Part shown: positions 1 to 10,550 of the stretch, piece after piece
Layout of the letters: each line of letters begins with the position of its first letter
How positions within the stretch are numbered: position 1 is the stretch's first letter
Source: Deinococcus ficus
Lineage (GTDB): Bacteria; Deinococcota; Deinococci; Deinococcales; Deinococcaceae
Direction: 5' to 3'
DNA length: 64,000 bases
NCBI RefSeq assembly: GCF_003444775.1
Contig: NZ_CP021081.1
Location: forward strand, 1,352,001 to 1,416,000
Notes under the pieces: model-generated
Told to the model about the DNA's origin: nothing
Seen by the model: only the letters and a program-made list of their open reading frames with translations
The model's database searches: none
Position numbers and translations under genes: made by a program

Positions 1-639
1 GCGCTGGTCCGCAGCGGCGACCGCGTGGGCCTGGGCACCGGCAGCACCGCCAAGTACGCCATCGAGGAACTCGGGCGGAAACTCGCCGCGGGCGAACTGA
101 CCGGCATCGTGGGCGTGTCCACCAGCGAGGCCAGCGAACAGCTCGCCCGGCAGGTCGGCGTGCCCACCGAACCCCTCGACCCCCGCCCCCTGGACATCGC
201 CATCGACGGCGCCGACGAGATCGCCCCCAACCTCGACCTCGTCAAGGGCCTGGGCGGCGCCCTGGTCCGCGAGAAGGTCACGGAAGTGCAGGCCAGGCGC
301 CTGATCATCATCGCCGACCACACCAAACTCGTGGGGCAGCTGGGCGAGAAGGCCCCCCTGCCCATCGAGATCCTGAAGTTCGGGTTCCTGAGCACCATCG
401 ACCGCCTGCGGGCCTTCCTCCCCGGCGGGCAGCTGCGGCAGCCCGCCGCGCAGCCCTACGTGACGGACAACGGCAACTACATCTACGACGCCAGGCTCCC
501 GGAGACCTTCGACCCGGCCGAGCTGGAACGCCGCATCAAGGGCACGCTCGGCGTGGTGGACACCGGCCTTTTCCTCGGCATGGCCGAGCGGGCCTTCGTG
601 GCCGCGCCGGACGGCGTGCAGGAACTCACGCGGTCCTGA
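1..639 (+). CDS. rpiA: Ribose-5-phosphate isomerase A, 3' part
   Basis: Interconverts ribose-5-phosphate and ribulose-5-phosphate in the non-oxidative pentose phosphate pathway (cytosol). The reading frame is open from the first base, so the N-terminus lies outside the window; 212 residues are visible of a family that is usually about 220-230. Seen: the phosphate-binding GTGST loop at visible residues 12-16, the DGADE motif with the catalytic acidic residues, and the KGLGGALVREK segment that carries the catalytic lysine and glutamate. The C-terminal GVVDTGLF strand is also typical. Family assignment is secure; only the true start is unknown. Confidence 0.95.
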   Translation, partial: ALVRSGDRVGLGTGSTAKYAIEELGRKLAAGELTGIVGVSTSEASEQLARQVGVPTEPLDPRPLDIAIDGADEIAPNLDLVKGLGGALVREKVTEVQARRLIIIADHTKLVGQLGEKAPLPIEILKFGFLSTIDRLRAFLPGGQLRQPAAQPYVTDNGNYIYDARLPETFDPAELERRIKGTLGVVDTGLFLGMAERAFVAAPDGVQELTRS

Positions 640-682
640 GCCGCGCGCCGCAACCTCGCACACGCACGCGCGGATCAGCGGG

Positions 683-715
683 TACAGTCGGGACACCCCC
701 ACCGCCTTGAAGGAG
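683..715 (+). promoter_or_regulatory. -10 box and Shine-Dalgarno for the YiaA/B-like gene
   Basis: TACAGT at 683-688 matches the TANNNT -10 pattern, and AAGGAG at 710-715 is a good ribosome binding site 5 nt before the ATG at 721. This gene is therefore probably leadered, unlike many of its neighbours. Confidence 0.6.
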
Positions 716-720
716 ACCCG

Positions 721-1117
721 ATGATCCAGCCCGCCTCCGCTCCGTCGCCCGCGTTCGTGGCCGTGTCCTGGGCCGCCGTGTTCATCGGCATGCTCGGGTA
801 CGCCATCGGCATCTGGGTGTCGCCCATGCCGCTGAACAGCAAGGGCTTTTACCTCGTCACCCTGCTGTACGGCCTGTTCGCCGCGATCAGCGTGCAGAAA
901 AGCGTCCGTGACCGGCTGGAAGGCATTCCAGTCACGGACCTGTACTTCGGGCTGTGCTGGCTCTCGGTGGGCCTGTGCCTGCTGCTGATGCTGATCGGCC
1001 TGTGGAACGCCCCGCTGCCCCTGGCGGAGAAGGGCTTTTACGGCATGGCGTACATGCTGGCCCTGTTCGGCGCGGTCGCCGTGCAGAAAAACGTCCGGGA
1101 CGGCGCCCGGAGCGCCC

Positions 1118-1146
<29 letters not shown>
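721..1146 (+). CDS. YiaA/YiaB-family inner membrane protein
   Basis: A 141-residue hydrophobic protein with four predicted membrane helices in two tandem units. Each unit has a similar pattern: [15 protein letters not shown], then KGFY, then ISVQKSVRD in the first and AVQKNVRD in the second. That duplicated pattern is typical of the YiaA/YiaB two-helix domain; its molecular function is unknown. The ATG at 721 has a good Shine-Dalgarno. The last 29 nt overlap the 3' end of the convergent DUF255 gene, leaving no room for a terminator between them. Confidence 0.8.
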
Positions 1147-3184
<2,038 letters not shown>

Positions 3185-3190
3185 GCCGCC

Positions 3191-3196
3191 AGCGTA
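3191..3196 (-). promoter_or_regulatory. -10 box, leaderless start of the DUF255 gene
   Basis: TACGCT on the minus strand ends 6 nt before the ATG at 3184, so transcription would start at or next to the start codon. Confidence 0.6.
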
Positions 3197-3209
3197 CCGG
3201 CCGGGGGGG

Positions 3210-3239
3210 TACACTGGCGCATTCACAACTCACCGGAGG
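3210..3239 (+). promoter_or_regulatory. -10 box and Shine-Dalgarno of the amidase gene
   Basis: TACACT at 3210-3215, then GGAGG near 3235-3239, then ATG at 3245. The two divergent promoters sit within about 25 nt of each other. Confidence 0.6.
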
Positions 3240-3244
3240 TTCAC

Positions 3245-5095
3245 ATGCACCAGAGCTTCACTCTCTCCCGCATCCTGCTCACCGCGCTGCTGCTCACCGC
3301 CGGTTCCGGCCTCGCCCAGACCGCGCCCGCCAGCGCGTCCCCCGCCGCCACTGGCACCCTGCTGCCGCCCGTCAGCGACGCGCCCATCTACGTCGCGTAC
3401 CCCGCCGACAAGTACACGGTGGCGTTCACGCACGTCCTCGTGGAGGGCAGCGTGAAGCCCAGCGCGACCCTCACCCTGAACGGCCAGCCGGTGGACGTCG
3501 GCACGGACGGCCTGTTCATCGAATGGGTGGCCCTGCAGCCCGGCGCGAACGCCCTGACCCTGGAATCCACGCTGGGCGGCGTGACCAGCAGCCGCGTGCT
3601 GACCGTGACCAGGGCTGCCTCCGCCCCTCTGACCGGTGCGGCGCAGATCGCCCCGGCCAGCCTGCAGCCGGCCGCCGACCGCATTCTGTACGTGCAGCCC
3701 GCCAACCTGGAGATGCGGGCGGTGCCCGTGGCCTTCACCGGCACCGCCGGCGGGAAGGCCACCTTCAGGGTCGGGGACCTCGGCCCATTCCCGATGGCCG
3801 AAACCGCCCCCGGGCAGTACGCGGGCACGTTCCTGCTGCCGGCCGCCCTGGCCGCCGCGCCGGTCAGCGTCACCCTCACCGCCGCCGACGGCACGGCCGC
3901 CACCGCCGACTCCAAGGGCAAACTCGCCGTGACCGGCAGCGGCCCGCGCGTGGCCGAGGTGAGCGCCGCCATTCCCGGGCGCGGCCTGAACGCCGGGACC
4001 TTCGTGTGGCGCAACGGCGCCGGCCGCAACTACGTGGTGTACCCCCGCCCCGGCGCGCAGACGGTCGTGATCGGCGAGGACGGCAGCACCTATATCGTGC
4101 AGGCCAGCAGCACCCTCACCCTGAACGCCCCGAAAACCACCCTCACCCTGCGCCCCGAGGGCACGCCCCTCCCGCGCGCGGTGTTCACCACCATCGGCGT
4201 GAAAAACGCCGGCACGCACACCGAGGTGAACCTGCAACTGCCCGCGAAGGTGCCCTTCACCGTGGAACAGCAGGTGAGTGGCAGCGCGTCCAGCCTGGAC
4301 CTGCGGCTCTTCCACACCGTGGCCGACGTGGACTACATCGTGTCCGACGCGCCCGGCGGCATCGTGCGGGACGTCCGCTGGACCCAGGACGCCGACGGCG
4401 TCGCCCGCGTGCACGTGGACCTCAACGGCGTGCCCTGGGGCTACGACGCCACCTACCAGTCCGGCAGCACCCTGACCCTGCGCGTGCGCAACGCCCCCAC
4501 CCTGGACGCCCGCCGGCCGCTGGAGGGCCGCGTGATCGTGATCGACCCCGGACACGGCGGGGACGAGTTCGGCGGCGCCGGCCCCCTGCGCGTCCCGGAG
4601 AAGAACATCGACCTCGCCGTGGGCCTGCGCGTGGCCGAACTGCTGCGCGCCAAAGGCGCCACCGTGCACCTCACCCGCACCGCGGACGTCACCACGCCCA
4701 TCTATGACCGCCCCCTGCTCGCCGAGGAGAAAAACGCCGAGCTGCTGGTCAGCATTCACGCCAATGCCCTCCCGGACGGCGTGGACCCCCGCACCAAACG
4801 CGGCGCGGGCGTGTACTACTACCACCCCCAGGCCCGCGCCCTGGCCGACGCCATCCAGGGCAGCTTCCTGAGCAGCATGCCGGACCTCGGCAACGACGGC
4901 GTGCACTACCAGAACCTCGCCCTGGCCCGGCCCACCACGCAGCTGAGCGTGCTCGTCGAGATGGCCTTCCTCACTGACAAGGGCAACCTGCGCCTGATGA
5001 TGGACGACGTCGGCCGGGAACGCCTCGCGCAGACCATCACCCTGGGCATCGAGCGCTTCTACCGCGACGCCGCCCTCGCCCAGCCCCGCCGGTAG
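3245..5095 (+). CDS. N-acetylmuramoyl-L-alanine amidase (Amidase_3), exported
   Basis: Cleaves the amide bond between muramic acid and the stem peptide in the cell envelope. The 616-residue product starts with a signal peptide (SRILLTALLLTAGSGLAQ). A long beta-rich, Ala/Thr-rich region (about residues 40-420) follows, and then a C-terminal Amidase_3 domain. Zinc-ligand motifs are visible: VIDPGHGGDEFGG near residue 430, a Glu in PEKNIDLAVG, and SIHANAL. The family glutamate lies in VEMAFLTDKGN. The reading frame stays open far upstream, but the ATG at 3245 with GGAGG and a signal peptide is clearly the start. The N-terminal part probably anchors or targets the enzyme. Confidence 0.9.
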   Translation: MHQSFTLSRILLTALLLTAGSGLAQTAPASASPAATGTLLPPVSDAPIYVAYPADKYTVAFTHVLVEGSVKPSATLTLNGQPVDVGTDGLFIEWVALQPGANALTLESTLGGVTSSRVLTVTRAASAPLTGAAQIAPASLQPAADRILYVQPANLEMRAVPVAFTGTAGGKATFRVGDLGPFPMAETAPGQYAGTFLLPAALAAAPVSVTLTAADGTAATADSKGKLAVTGSGPRVAEVSAAIPGRGLNAGTFVWRNGAGRNYVVYPRPGAQTVVIGEDGSTYIVQASSTLTLNAPKTTLTLRPEGTPLPRAVFTTIGVKNAGTHTEVNLQLPAKVPFTVEQQVSGSASSLDLRLFHTVADVDYIVSDAPGGIVRDVRWTQDADGVARVHVDLNGVPWGYDATYQSGSTLTLRVRNAPTLDARRPLEGRVIVIDPGHGGDEFGGAGPLRVPEKNIDLAVGLRVAELLRAKGATVHLTRTADVTTPIYDRPLLAEEKNAELLVSIHANALPDGVDPRTKRGAGVYYYHPQARALADAIQGSFLSSMPDLGNDGVHYQNLALARPTTQLSVLVEMAFLTDKGNLRLMMDDVGRERLAQTITLGIERFYRDAALAQPRR

Positions 5096-5156
5096 GGCCT
5101 GGCCGCCGGAACTTCAGGGTCCCTTGAGACGCCCCGGGCCGGCCCGGCCCCCGGTT

Positions 5157-5162
5157 TAGCCT
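5157..5162 (+). promoter_or_regulatory. -10 box, possible leaderless start
   Basis: TAGCCT ends 5 nt before the ATG at 5168; no Shine-Dalgarno is visible between them. Confidence 0.45.
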
Positions 5163-5167
5163 GGGGC

Positions 5168-5926
5168 ATGAACCTCGCCGTCCCCATTCCCGAGTCCGCG
5201 CGGGGCAGCGCCCTGCCACGGACCATCGACCTCAGCTATCCCTCGAACCGCTACGCCGTGGGCGCCAGCGCCGCCAGCGCCCTCGCGGCCCGGCTGCTCG
5301 GCGGCAGCTGGCCGGAAGCGGCGCTGGTCGGCGTGAACGCCTTCGCGGCCTGGGCGTGTGCGCGGGAACTGGACCCGGACCACGCCCAGACGGCTACGGT
5401 CGCCCTGCCTCTCGCGGCCGCCGCCGCGTGGATGGGCCGCCCCGCGCGTCCCCTGGCGGCCGCAGCGCTGCTCAGCGGCGTGCGGGCCCTGAGCGGCACG
5501 ACCGGCCGCGTGGACGCTGGGATGGACGTGCCCGTCCTGGCCGGCCTCACCGCCCTGGCCGCCCTGAGCGGCGACCGGGCCGCGGCGCTGCCGGTCGCGG
5601 GCGCCGCGGCCCTGACGCCCGGCCTGGAGAAGCCGTGGGTGGCGGCCCTGGCCCTGCTGCCCGGCCTGCGCGTCACCCCCTCCGCGTCCGTGCCGGCCAC
5701 GCTGGTCGCGCTGGCGGCCCTGCTGGCCGCGCCCCGCCTGGCCGCCCCGGAGTCCGTGACCGCCGAGGCCGATCAGGGCGGCCGGGTGCTGCCCGGCCGG
5801 GTCCGGCGCTCGCGGCAGGTGGCGGGCGCCGCCGTGGGCGCGGCGGTGGTGGCGGGGCAGGCCGCGAGCGTGCTGCCGCTGGCCGTGGCGGCCCTGGCGG
5901 TGGGCCTGCGCCGCGCGGCCCGCTAA
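5168..5926 (+). CDS. Hypothetical Ala/Leu-rich protein, probably membrane-associated
   Basis: A 252-residue protein that I do not recognise. After a polar start (PIPESARGSALPRTIDLSYPSNRYAVG) it is dominated by Ala, Leu, Val and Gly, with several stretches long enough to cross a membrane and a basic C-terminus (GLRRAAR). No catalytic motif is visible. It is a plausible real gene because of codon bias on the plus strand and a -10 box just before the ATG. It lies 241 nt downstream of a cell-wall amidase stop and 60 nt upstream of the next gene. The function is unknown. Confidence 0.6.
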   Translation: MNLAVPIPESARGSALPRTIDLSYPSNRYAVGASAASALAARLLGGSWPEAALVGVNAFAAWACARELDPDHAQTATVALPLAAAAAWMGRPARPLAAAALLSGVRALSGTTGRVDAGMDVPVLAGLTALAALSGDRAAALPVAGAAALTPGLEKPWVAALALLPGLRVTPSASVPATLVALAALLAAPRLAAPESVTAEADQGGRVLPGRVRRSRQVAGAAVGAAVVAGQAASVLPLAVAALAVGLRRAAR

Positions 5927-5971
5927 GCCTGAGCCGGGCAGGCGCGGATGAGGACCGTGAGACGGTCGGGC

Positions 5972-5977
5972 TACACT
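5972..5977 (+). promoter_or_regulatory. -10 box, leaderless start
   Basis: TACACT ends 8 nt before the ATG at 5986, consistent with a leaderless transcript. Confidence 0.6.
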
Positions 5978-5985
5978 GCCCCCTG

Positions 5986-6750
5986 ATGCCTTCCGTGCCG
6001 CCCGCCACCCCGGACCACCCCCTGGCGCTTCTCGGGTTCGCCCCGGACGCCGCCCGCGCCCTGCGGCAGCTGGGTCTGATCGCCGTGAACGTCCCCACCG
6101 ACGATCTCACGCACGTCATGGACGCCTGCCGGACCCTGAAATTCACGGGTGCGCTGGTGCACCCGGCGCTGGAAGCGGCCGTGGCCGCCGCGGTCACGCC
6201 GGACACCGCGGCGCGCCGGGCCGGGCGGGTGGACGCCGTGGCCTTCAGCGGAACCGCGCACGGCGTGCACACCCTGGCCGACGCGCTGGGTGACACCCTG
6301 GGCGACAGCGGCTACGCCCTGCGCGGCGCGAGCGCGCTGCTGCTGGGCCTGGAAGCCGCCGACCTGGGCCGCGGCCTGCCGCTGACCCGCCTGGGCCTCA
6401 GCATCGTCGGCGTGGGCGCCGAGACGATTTCCGATGCCGAGCGGGTGCTGCGCGACCTGCCGGCCGGCGTGCGCGGGTACGCCCTGGCCCGCCGCGACCC
6501 CAGCGTGCAGAGCTTCGCGGAACGCTGCGACCTGATCGTGGTGACCGGCGGACCCCTGCCGGCCGGGGTGCTCCAGCCCTACCACACGCTCGCCGACCTG
6601 ACCGGGCAGGCCAGCACCGGCAGCAGCGGCGCCACGGCCCTCGACCTGACCGCGCTGCCCCTGCACCGCCTGTCGCACCAGCTGGCGCACGCCACCGGGC
6701 AGCGCTTCCGCCCGGACACGCTTGCGCCGCTGCTGCCGGCCCTACACTGA
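5986..6750 (+). CDS. Conserved hypothetical, weakly shikimate-dehydrogenase-like
   Basis: A 254-residue soluble protein. The N-terminal part (LLGFAPDAARALRQLGLIAVNVPTDDL, then LKFTGALVHPALEAAV) follows the general layout of the AroE substrate domain, where a small alpha/beta fold is followed by a Rossmann fold. However, the catalytic lysine normally found in the VTxPxK segment is absent, and the glycine-rich NADP loop is not recognisable. It may be a degenerate AroE relative with a different role. The similarity is an inference from pattern only. The start is fixed by TACACT 8 nt upstream. Confidence 0.5.
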   Translation: MPSVPPATPDHPLALLGFAPDAARALRQLGLIAVNVPTDDLTHVMDACRTLKFTGALVHPALEAAVAAAVTPDTAARRAGRVDAVAFSGTAHGVHTLADALGDTLGDSGYALRGASALLLGLEAADLGRGLPLTRLGLSIVGVGAETISDAERVLRDLPAGVRGYALARRDPSVQSFAERCDLIVVTGGPLPAGVLQPYHTLADLTGQASTGSSGATALDLTALPLHRLSHQLAHATGQRFRPDTLAPLLPALH

Positions 6751-6813
6751 ATCCGGCGCCACCCCCCGCCGACCCCCCCAGCGCCGGGTCAGGTTCCGCC
6801 GGGCGGGGTCACG

Positions 6814-6819
6814 TACACT
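6814..6819 (+). promoter_or_regulatory. -10 box ahead of a mini-ORF and the GGDEF-EAL gene
   Basis: TACACT ends 9 nt before an ATG (6829) that opens an 8-codon ORF. The ORF's stop overlaps the GTG start at 6852. Confidence 0.55.
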
Positions 6820-6828
6820 GACCGCACC

Positions 6829-6855
6829 ATGCAAGCCCGGGGGCATCACGCGTGA
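6829..6855 (+). CDS. Leaderless 8-codon upstream ORF (MQARGHHA)
   Basis: A tiny ORF that starts 9 nt after a TACACT -10 box and ends in TGA at 6853-6855, overlapping the GTG (6852-6854) of the [11 protein letters not shown] gene as GTGA. A GGGGG run inside it lies about 9 nt before that GTG and could act as a weak ribosome binding site. It may serve for translational coupling, or it may simply be the 5' leader of the big gene. No homology can be claimed for so short a peptide. Confidence 0.35.
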   Translation: MQARGHHA

Positions 6856-9329
6856 CCGACCTGGCCGTCCCACCACCGGGCGGCCTCGGACCGCGCCGGC
6901 CCGGTCCGGCCCACCTGCCGGCCACTGACCTTGCCGCCCGCCTGGCCGAGGCGGACGGCCTGCTCGTCACCAGCCCCGAGCGCAGCCTGCACCTGGCCTT
7001 CCGGGCCCGCCTGGACGCCGCGCGCGCACGGGACACCCGGCAAGAGGCACTCGCCGTGACTCTGATGGGTTACGCGCAGTACCTGCTGGGCCGCCTCCCT
7101 GAAGCCCAGGGGCACTTCGGGGAGGCGGCGGAACTGGCCCGCCCGCTCGCGCCGGACCCCGTGCACGCCCGCATCCTGAACGGTCAGGCGCTGTGCTTCA
7201 TGCGCCTGGGGAACGCCGGTCAGGCCCTGGAATGCCACATGCAGGCCCTGAAACTCTCGGAGAGCCTGGGGGACGACCGCAGCCGGGCGCGCGCCATGAA
7301 CAACATCGGCGTGATGCTGCTGGACCTGCGCGAGTTCGAGGAGGCGCTGCGCTACATCGAGGACGCGCGGGCCATCGCCGGAACCCTGGGACTCACCGAG
7401 ATTCACTTCAGCACGTCCATCAACCTCGCGCACACCCTGCAGGAACTCGGCCGCCACGCCGAGGCCCTGGAGCTCAACCGCGCCACCCTCCCGGACGTGC
7501 GCGAGGCGGGGCTGCGGGAACGCGAGGCGCTGCTGAACTCCAACCTGTCGCAGAACCTGCTGGGGCTCGGGCAGCACACCCTGGCCCTGGAACACTCGGA
7601 CGCCGCGCTGGCCCTGCGGGAGGCGGTCAGCGACCCGGAGAACCTGTGCCGCCTGCTGGTGGCCCGCGGCCGGATCCTGACGGCCCTGCACCGTGGCGAA
7701 GAGGCCCACGCGGCCCTGGAAGACGCCCTGGCCCTCGCCCGGACGCACAGCATCCGCCGCAGCGAGAGCGAGGCCCGCTGGGCCCTGGCCGCCCTGCTGG
7801 ACGGCCAGGGCGCCCACCGGGAGGCCTTCGAGCAGCTGCGCCTGCGGGACGCCGCCGAACGGCAGCTGATGCGCGAGATGCTGGAGCGCCGCACCCAGCG
7901 CATGACCGCCCAGCTGCAGCTGGAACGGGTGGAACAGCGCGCCCGGGAGATCGAGCAGCGCCGCAAGGAACTGCAGGACGCGAACAACGCCCTGCTGATC
8001 ACCCAGCAGAGCCTGCAGTACTACGTGCAGCACGACGCCCTGACCGGCCTGAAGAACCGCCCGGCCTTCGAGAATGACTTGCAGCGCGCCCTGGGCGCCG
8101 TGACCGGCCTGCCCGGCCAGGCGCCCGGCCAGCAGGTCAGCCTGATCTTCATCGACCTGGACCACTTCAAGGTCGTCAACGACACCCTGGGCCACCCCGT
8201 CGGGGACGAGCTGCTGCGGCAGGTCGCCCGGCGCCTGAGCGCGGCCCTACCGCCCGGCGGCGTGGTCGCCAGGCAGGGCGGAGACGAGTTCACGGTGCTG
8301 CTCACGCACGGCCCCGGCCAGCCGGACGGCATGACGCTCGCCGCCCAGCTGCAGGGCCTGCTCTCCGAACCCTTCGACCTGGCGGGGCAGCCGCTCGTCC
8401 TGACCACCTCGATCGGCGTGGCGGTCGCCCCGCAGGACGGGCACGACGTCGTGACGCTGTACAAGAACGCCGACCTCGCCATGTACGAGGCGAAGACCGA
8501 CCGCAACGACCTGCGCCGCTACACCCCGGCCCTCAGCGAGGCCGCCCACCAGCGCCTGACCATCGTGCAGGAACTGCGCAGCGCCGTGCAGAGCGGCGAA
8601 CTGCTGCTGCACTACCAGCCCATCGTGGACGCCCGCACCCTGACCCCGGTAAAACTGGAGGCGCTGATGCGCTGGCAGCACCCGGTCCGGGGCCTGCTCA
8701 GCGCCGACCGGTTCATCCGCGTGCTGGAACACAGCGAACTCGCGTACGGCGCGACCCTGTGGGTGCTGCGCCGCGCCCTGACCGACCTGAAACTCTGGCG
8801 CCGCCGCTGGCCGCAGCTTCAGGTCAGCGTGAACGTGTCCCCCCGCGACCTTGCCCGGACCGACATGGCCGCCCACCTGCGCGCCATCCTGGACGACGTG
8901 GGCCTGCCCGCCAGCGCCCTGGAACTGGAGATGACCGAGTACGCCGCGCTGTCCGACGTGTCCTGGCGCCCCTACACGGCCCTGCTGGAAGAGGGCCTGG
9001 GCGTCGCCATCGACGACTTCGGCACCGGGTACTCCAGCATGAGCCGGCTGGCGCACACCCCGGCCCGCACCCTGAAGATCGACCGGTCCCTCATCCAGCG
9101 CCTGTCGCCGGAGCCGGAGGACGCCGACCGCTCCGGGCAGATCGTGCGCACCCTGATCACCTTCGCGCACACCTACGGCCTGACCACCGTGGCCGAGGGC
9201 GTGGAGGAGGACTGGCAGCTGGCCCTGCTGAGCAGCTGGTACTGCGACCTGATTCAGGGGTACCTGGTGGCCCGCCCCATGGCGGCCGCGCCGCTCGGCG
9301 AGTTCCTGAACGACCTGCTGGAACCCTGA
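6852..9329 (+). CDS. [11 protein letters not shown] cyclic-di-GMP enzyme
   Basis: An 825-residue cytosolic protein. Residues about 20-340 form tetratricopeptide-type helical repeats, for example the alternating A-L-E-L and G-A segments around MNNIGVMLLDLREFEEALRY. Residues about 345-395 are a charged coiled coil (VEQRAREIEQRRKELQDANN). A GGDEF domain with an intact RQGGDEF signature near residue 475 follows, and then an EAL domain with LEALMRW near 602, NVSPRDL, LEMTE, IDDFGTGYSS, LKIDRSL and VAEGVEE. Both diguanylate cyclase and phosphodiesterase residues look intact, so net activity cannot be predicted. The TPR array probably senses a protein partner. GTG 6852 overlaps the stop of a leaderless mini-ORF. 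Confidence 0.93.
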   Translation: MTDLAVPPPGGLGPRRPGPAHLPATDLAARLAEADGLLVTSPERSLHLAFRARLDAARARDTRQEALAVTLMGYAQYLLGRLPEAQGHFGEAAELARPLAPDPVHARILNGQALCFMRLGNAGQALECHMQALKLSESLGDDRSRARAMNNIGVMLLDLREFEEALRYIEDARAIAGTLGLTEIHFSTSINLAHTLQELGRHAEALELNRATLPDVREAGLREREALLNSNLSQNLLGLGQHTLALEHSDAALALREAVSDPENLCRLLVARGRILTALHRGEEAHAALEDALALARTHSIRRSESEARWALAALLDGQGAHREAFEQLRLRDAAERQLMREMLERRTQRMTAQLQLERVEQRAREIEQRRKELQDANNALLITQQSLQYYVQHDALTGLKNRPAFENDLQRALGAVTGLPGQAPGQQVSLIFIDLDHFKVVNDTLGHPVGDELLRQVARRLSAALPPGGVVARQGGDEFTVLLTHGPGQPDGMTLAAQLQGLLSEPFDLAGQPLVLTTSIGVAVAPQDGHDVVTLYKNADLAMYEAKTDRNDLRRYTPALSEAAHQRLTIVQELRSAVQSGELLLHYQPIVDARTLTPVKLEALMRWQHPVRGLLSADRFIRVLEHSELAYGATLWVLRRALTDLKLWRRRWPQLQVSVNVSPRDLARTDMAAHLRAILDDVGLPASALELEMTEYAALSDVSWRPYTALLEEGLGVAIDDFGTGYSSMSRLAHTPARTLKIDRSLIQRLSPEPEDADRSGQIVRTLITFAHTYGLTTVAEGVEEDWQLALLSSWYCDLIQGYLVARPMAAAPLGEFLNDLLEP

Positions 9330-9332
9330 GCC

Positions 9333-10457
9333 TCAGGCGCGGCCGACCACGTCGAAACCCGCGCCCCTCAGGATGCCTGCGGCCTCCTGCACGTCCTCCG
9401 GGGTTTCCAGGCCCAGGCGCATCGCCCCGCCGTCCTCGCGGATGGCGAGCACCTCGATGTCCTTGATGTTCACGCCCGCCGCCCCGAGCGCCTGCGTCAC
9501 CGCGCCGATCTGGTTCGGGCGGTCGGAGATCGTCACGACCAGATCGTGCCTCCGGGGCAGCAGGCTGCGTTTCACGACCGGCAGGCTGTCCCGGGTGCGC
9601 TTGCCCTCCTGCGCGGCGGCCAGCAGTTCCTCCGGGTCGTCCAGTTCGGCCTCCAGGCGGTCGAGCTGCGTGCGGAAACGCCGGAGCGCGAGCCGCAGCG
9701 CCTCGCGGTTTTCCACGACCATGTCGCGGCTCATGCGCGGGTCGCCGCTCGCTACGCGCGTCAGGTCCCGGAACCCCCCGGCGGCCAGCAGGCTCAGCCG
9801 CTCGTCCCGCGCGACCAGATGCGTCAGGGCCAGGCTCGCCAGGTACGGCAGGTGGCTCACGGTCGCCACGAGGTCGTCGTGCGCGCCGGGTGGCATCACC
9901 ACCGGCGCGGCCCCCAGGTGCTCCACCAGAGCCCGGGCGCGGCTCAGGGCGGTCAGGGGCGTGTGCTCGGTGGGCGTAAGCACCCACACGGCGTTTTCCA
10001 GCAGGGCGGCGCGGGCGTGCGCCACCCCGCCCCGCTCGCTGCCGGCCATCGGGTGCCCTGGCACGAAGTTCCGCACGCCCAGCCGGTGCAGCTCGGCGGC
10101 GATCGTGGCCTTCACGCTGCCCACGTCGGTGACCAGCGCCTGCGGGTTCAGGTACGGGGCGAGGTCGGCGGCCAGCGGCGCCAGCACGCGCATCGGGGCG
10201 GCCAGCACCACCAGGTCCGCCTCGCGCAGCCATTCGCCGGGTGCGGCGCGGATCTCGTCCACCACGCCCAGCGCCTGAGCTTCCCGCAGCGCGTCCAGGC
10301 TGGCGTCCACCCCGACGATCCGGCGGGCCAGCAGCCGGCTGCGCAGGCCCAGCGCCACGCTGCCGCCGATCAGGCCCACCCCGGCGATCACGGCCGTGTC
10401 GAACAGCGGGGCGGGCAGGCTGGGCGGGGTCGGCGCGGAAGGCGGCTGGGGCGGCAT
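9333..10457 (-). CDS. tyrA: Prephenate/arogenate dehydrogenase with ACT domain
   Basis: Oxidative decarboxylation of prephenate (or arogenate) in tyrosine synthesis. The 374-residue protein has an N-terminal NAD(P)-binding loop (VIAGVGLIGGSVALGL) and the family motifs VTDVGSVK, PGHPMAGSERGG and SHLPYLASLAL. A C-terminal ACT regulatory domain begins near HDLVVTISDRPNQIGAV, suggesting feedback control by an aromatic amino acid. The frame continues far upstream, but ATG 10457 is chosen because TAGCGT (10463-10468) lies 5 nt before it. It is convergent with the GGDEF-EAL gene, with only 3 nt between their stops. Confidence 0.93.
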   Translation of the reverse strand: MPPQPPSAPTPPSLPAPLFDTAVIAGVGLIGGSVALGLRSRLLARRIVGVDASLDALREAQALGVVDEIRAAPGEWLREADLVVLAAPMRVLAPLAADLAPYLNPQALVTDVGSVKATIAAELHRLGVRNFVPGHPMAGSERGGVAHARAALLENAVWVLTPTEHTPLTALSRARALVEHLGAAPVVMPPGAHDDLVATVSHLPYLASLALTHLVARDERLSLLAAGGFRDLTRVASGDPRMSRDMVVENREALRLALRRFRTQLDRLEAELDDPEELLAAAQEGKRTRDSLPVVKRSLLPRRHDLVVTISDRPNQIGAVTQALGAAGVNIKDIEVLAIREDGGAMRLGLETPEDVQEAAGILRGAGFDVVGRA

Positions 10458-10462
10458 GCGGC

Positions 10463-10468
10463 ACGCTA
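10463..10468 (-). promoter_or_regulatory. -10 box, leaderless start of tyrA
   Basis: TAGCGT on the minus strand ends 5 nt before ATG 10457. Confidence 0.5.
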
Positions 10469-10537
10469 ACACGGCCTGCCGGGGCGCGGCGGCGCGCGGT
10501 GTGGACACGCCCGCCGTGGCCCCGGCCGGGCGGGTGC

Positions 10538-10543
10538 TACAGT
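10538..10543 (+). promoter_or_regulatory. -10 box, leaderless start of the TauE/SafE gene
   Basis: TACAGT ends 7 nt before the GTG at 10551. It points to GTG as the true start although no internal ATG is close. Confidence 0.6.
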
Positions 10544-10550
10544 CCGGGCC

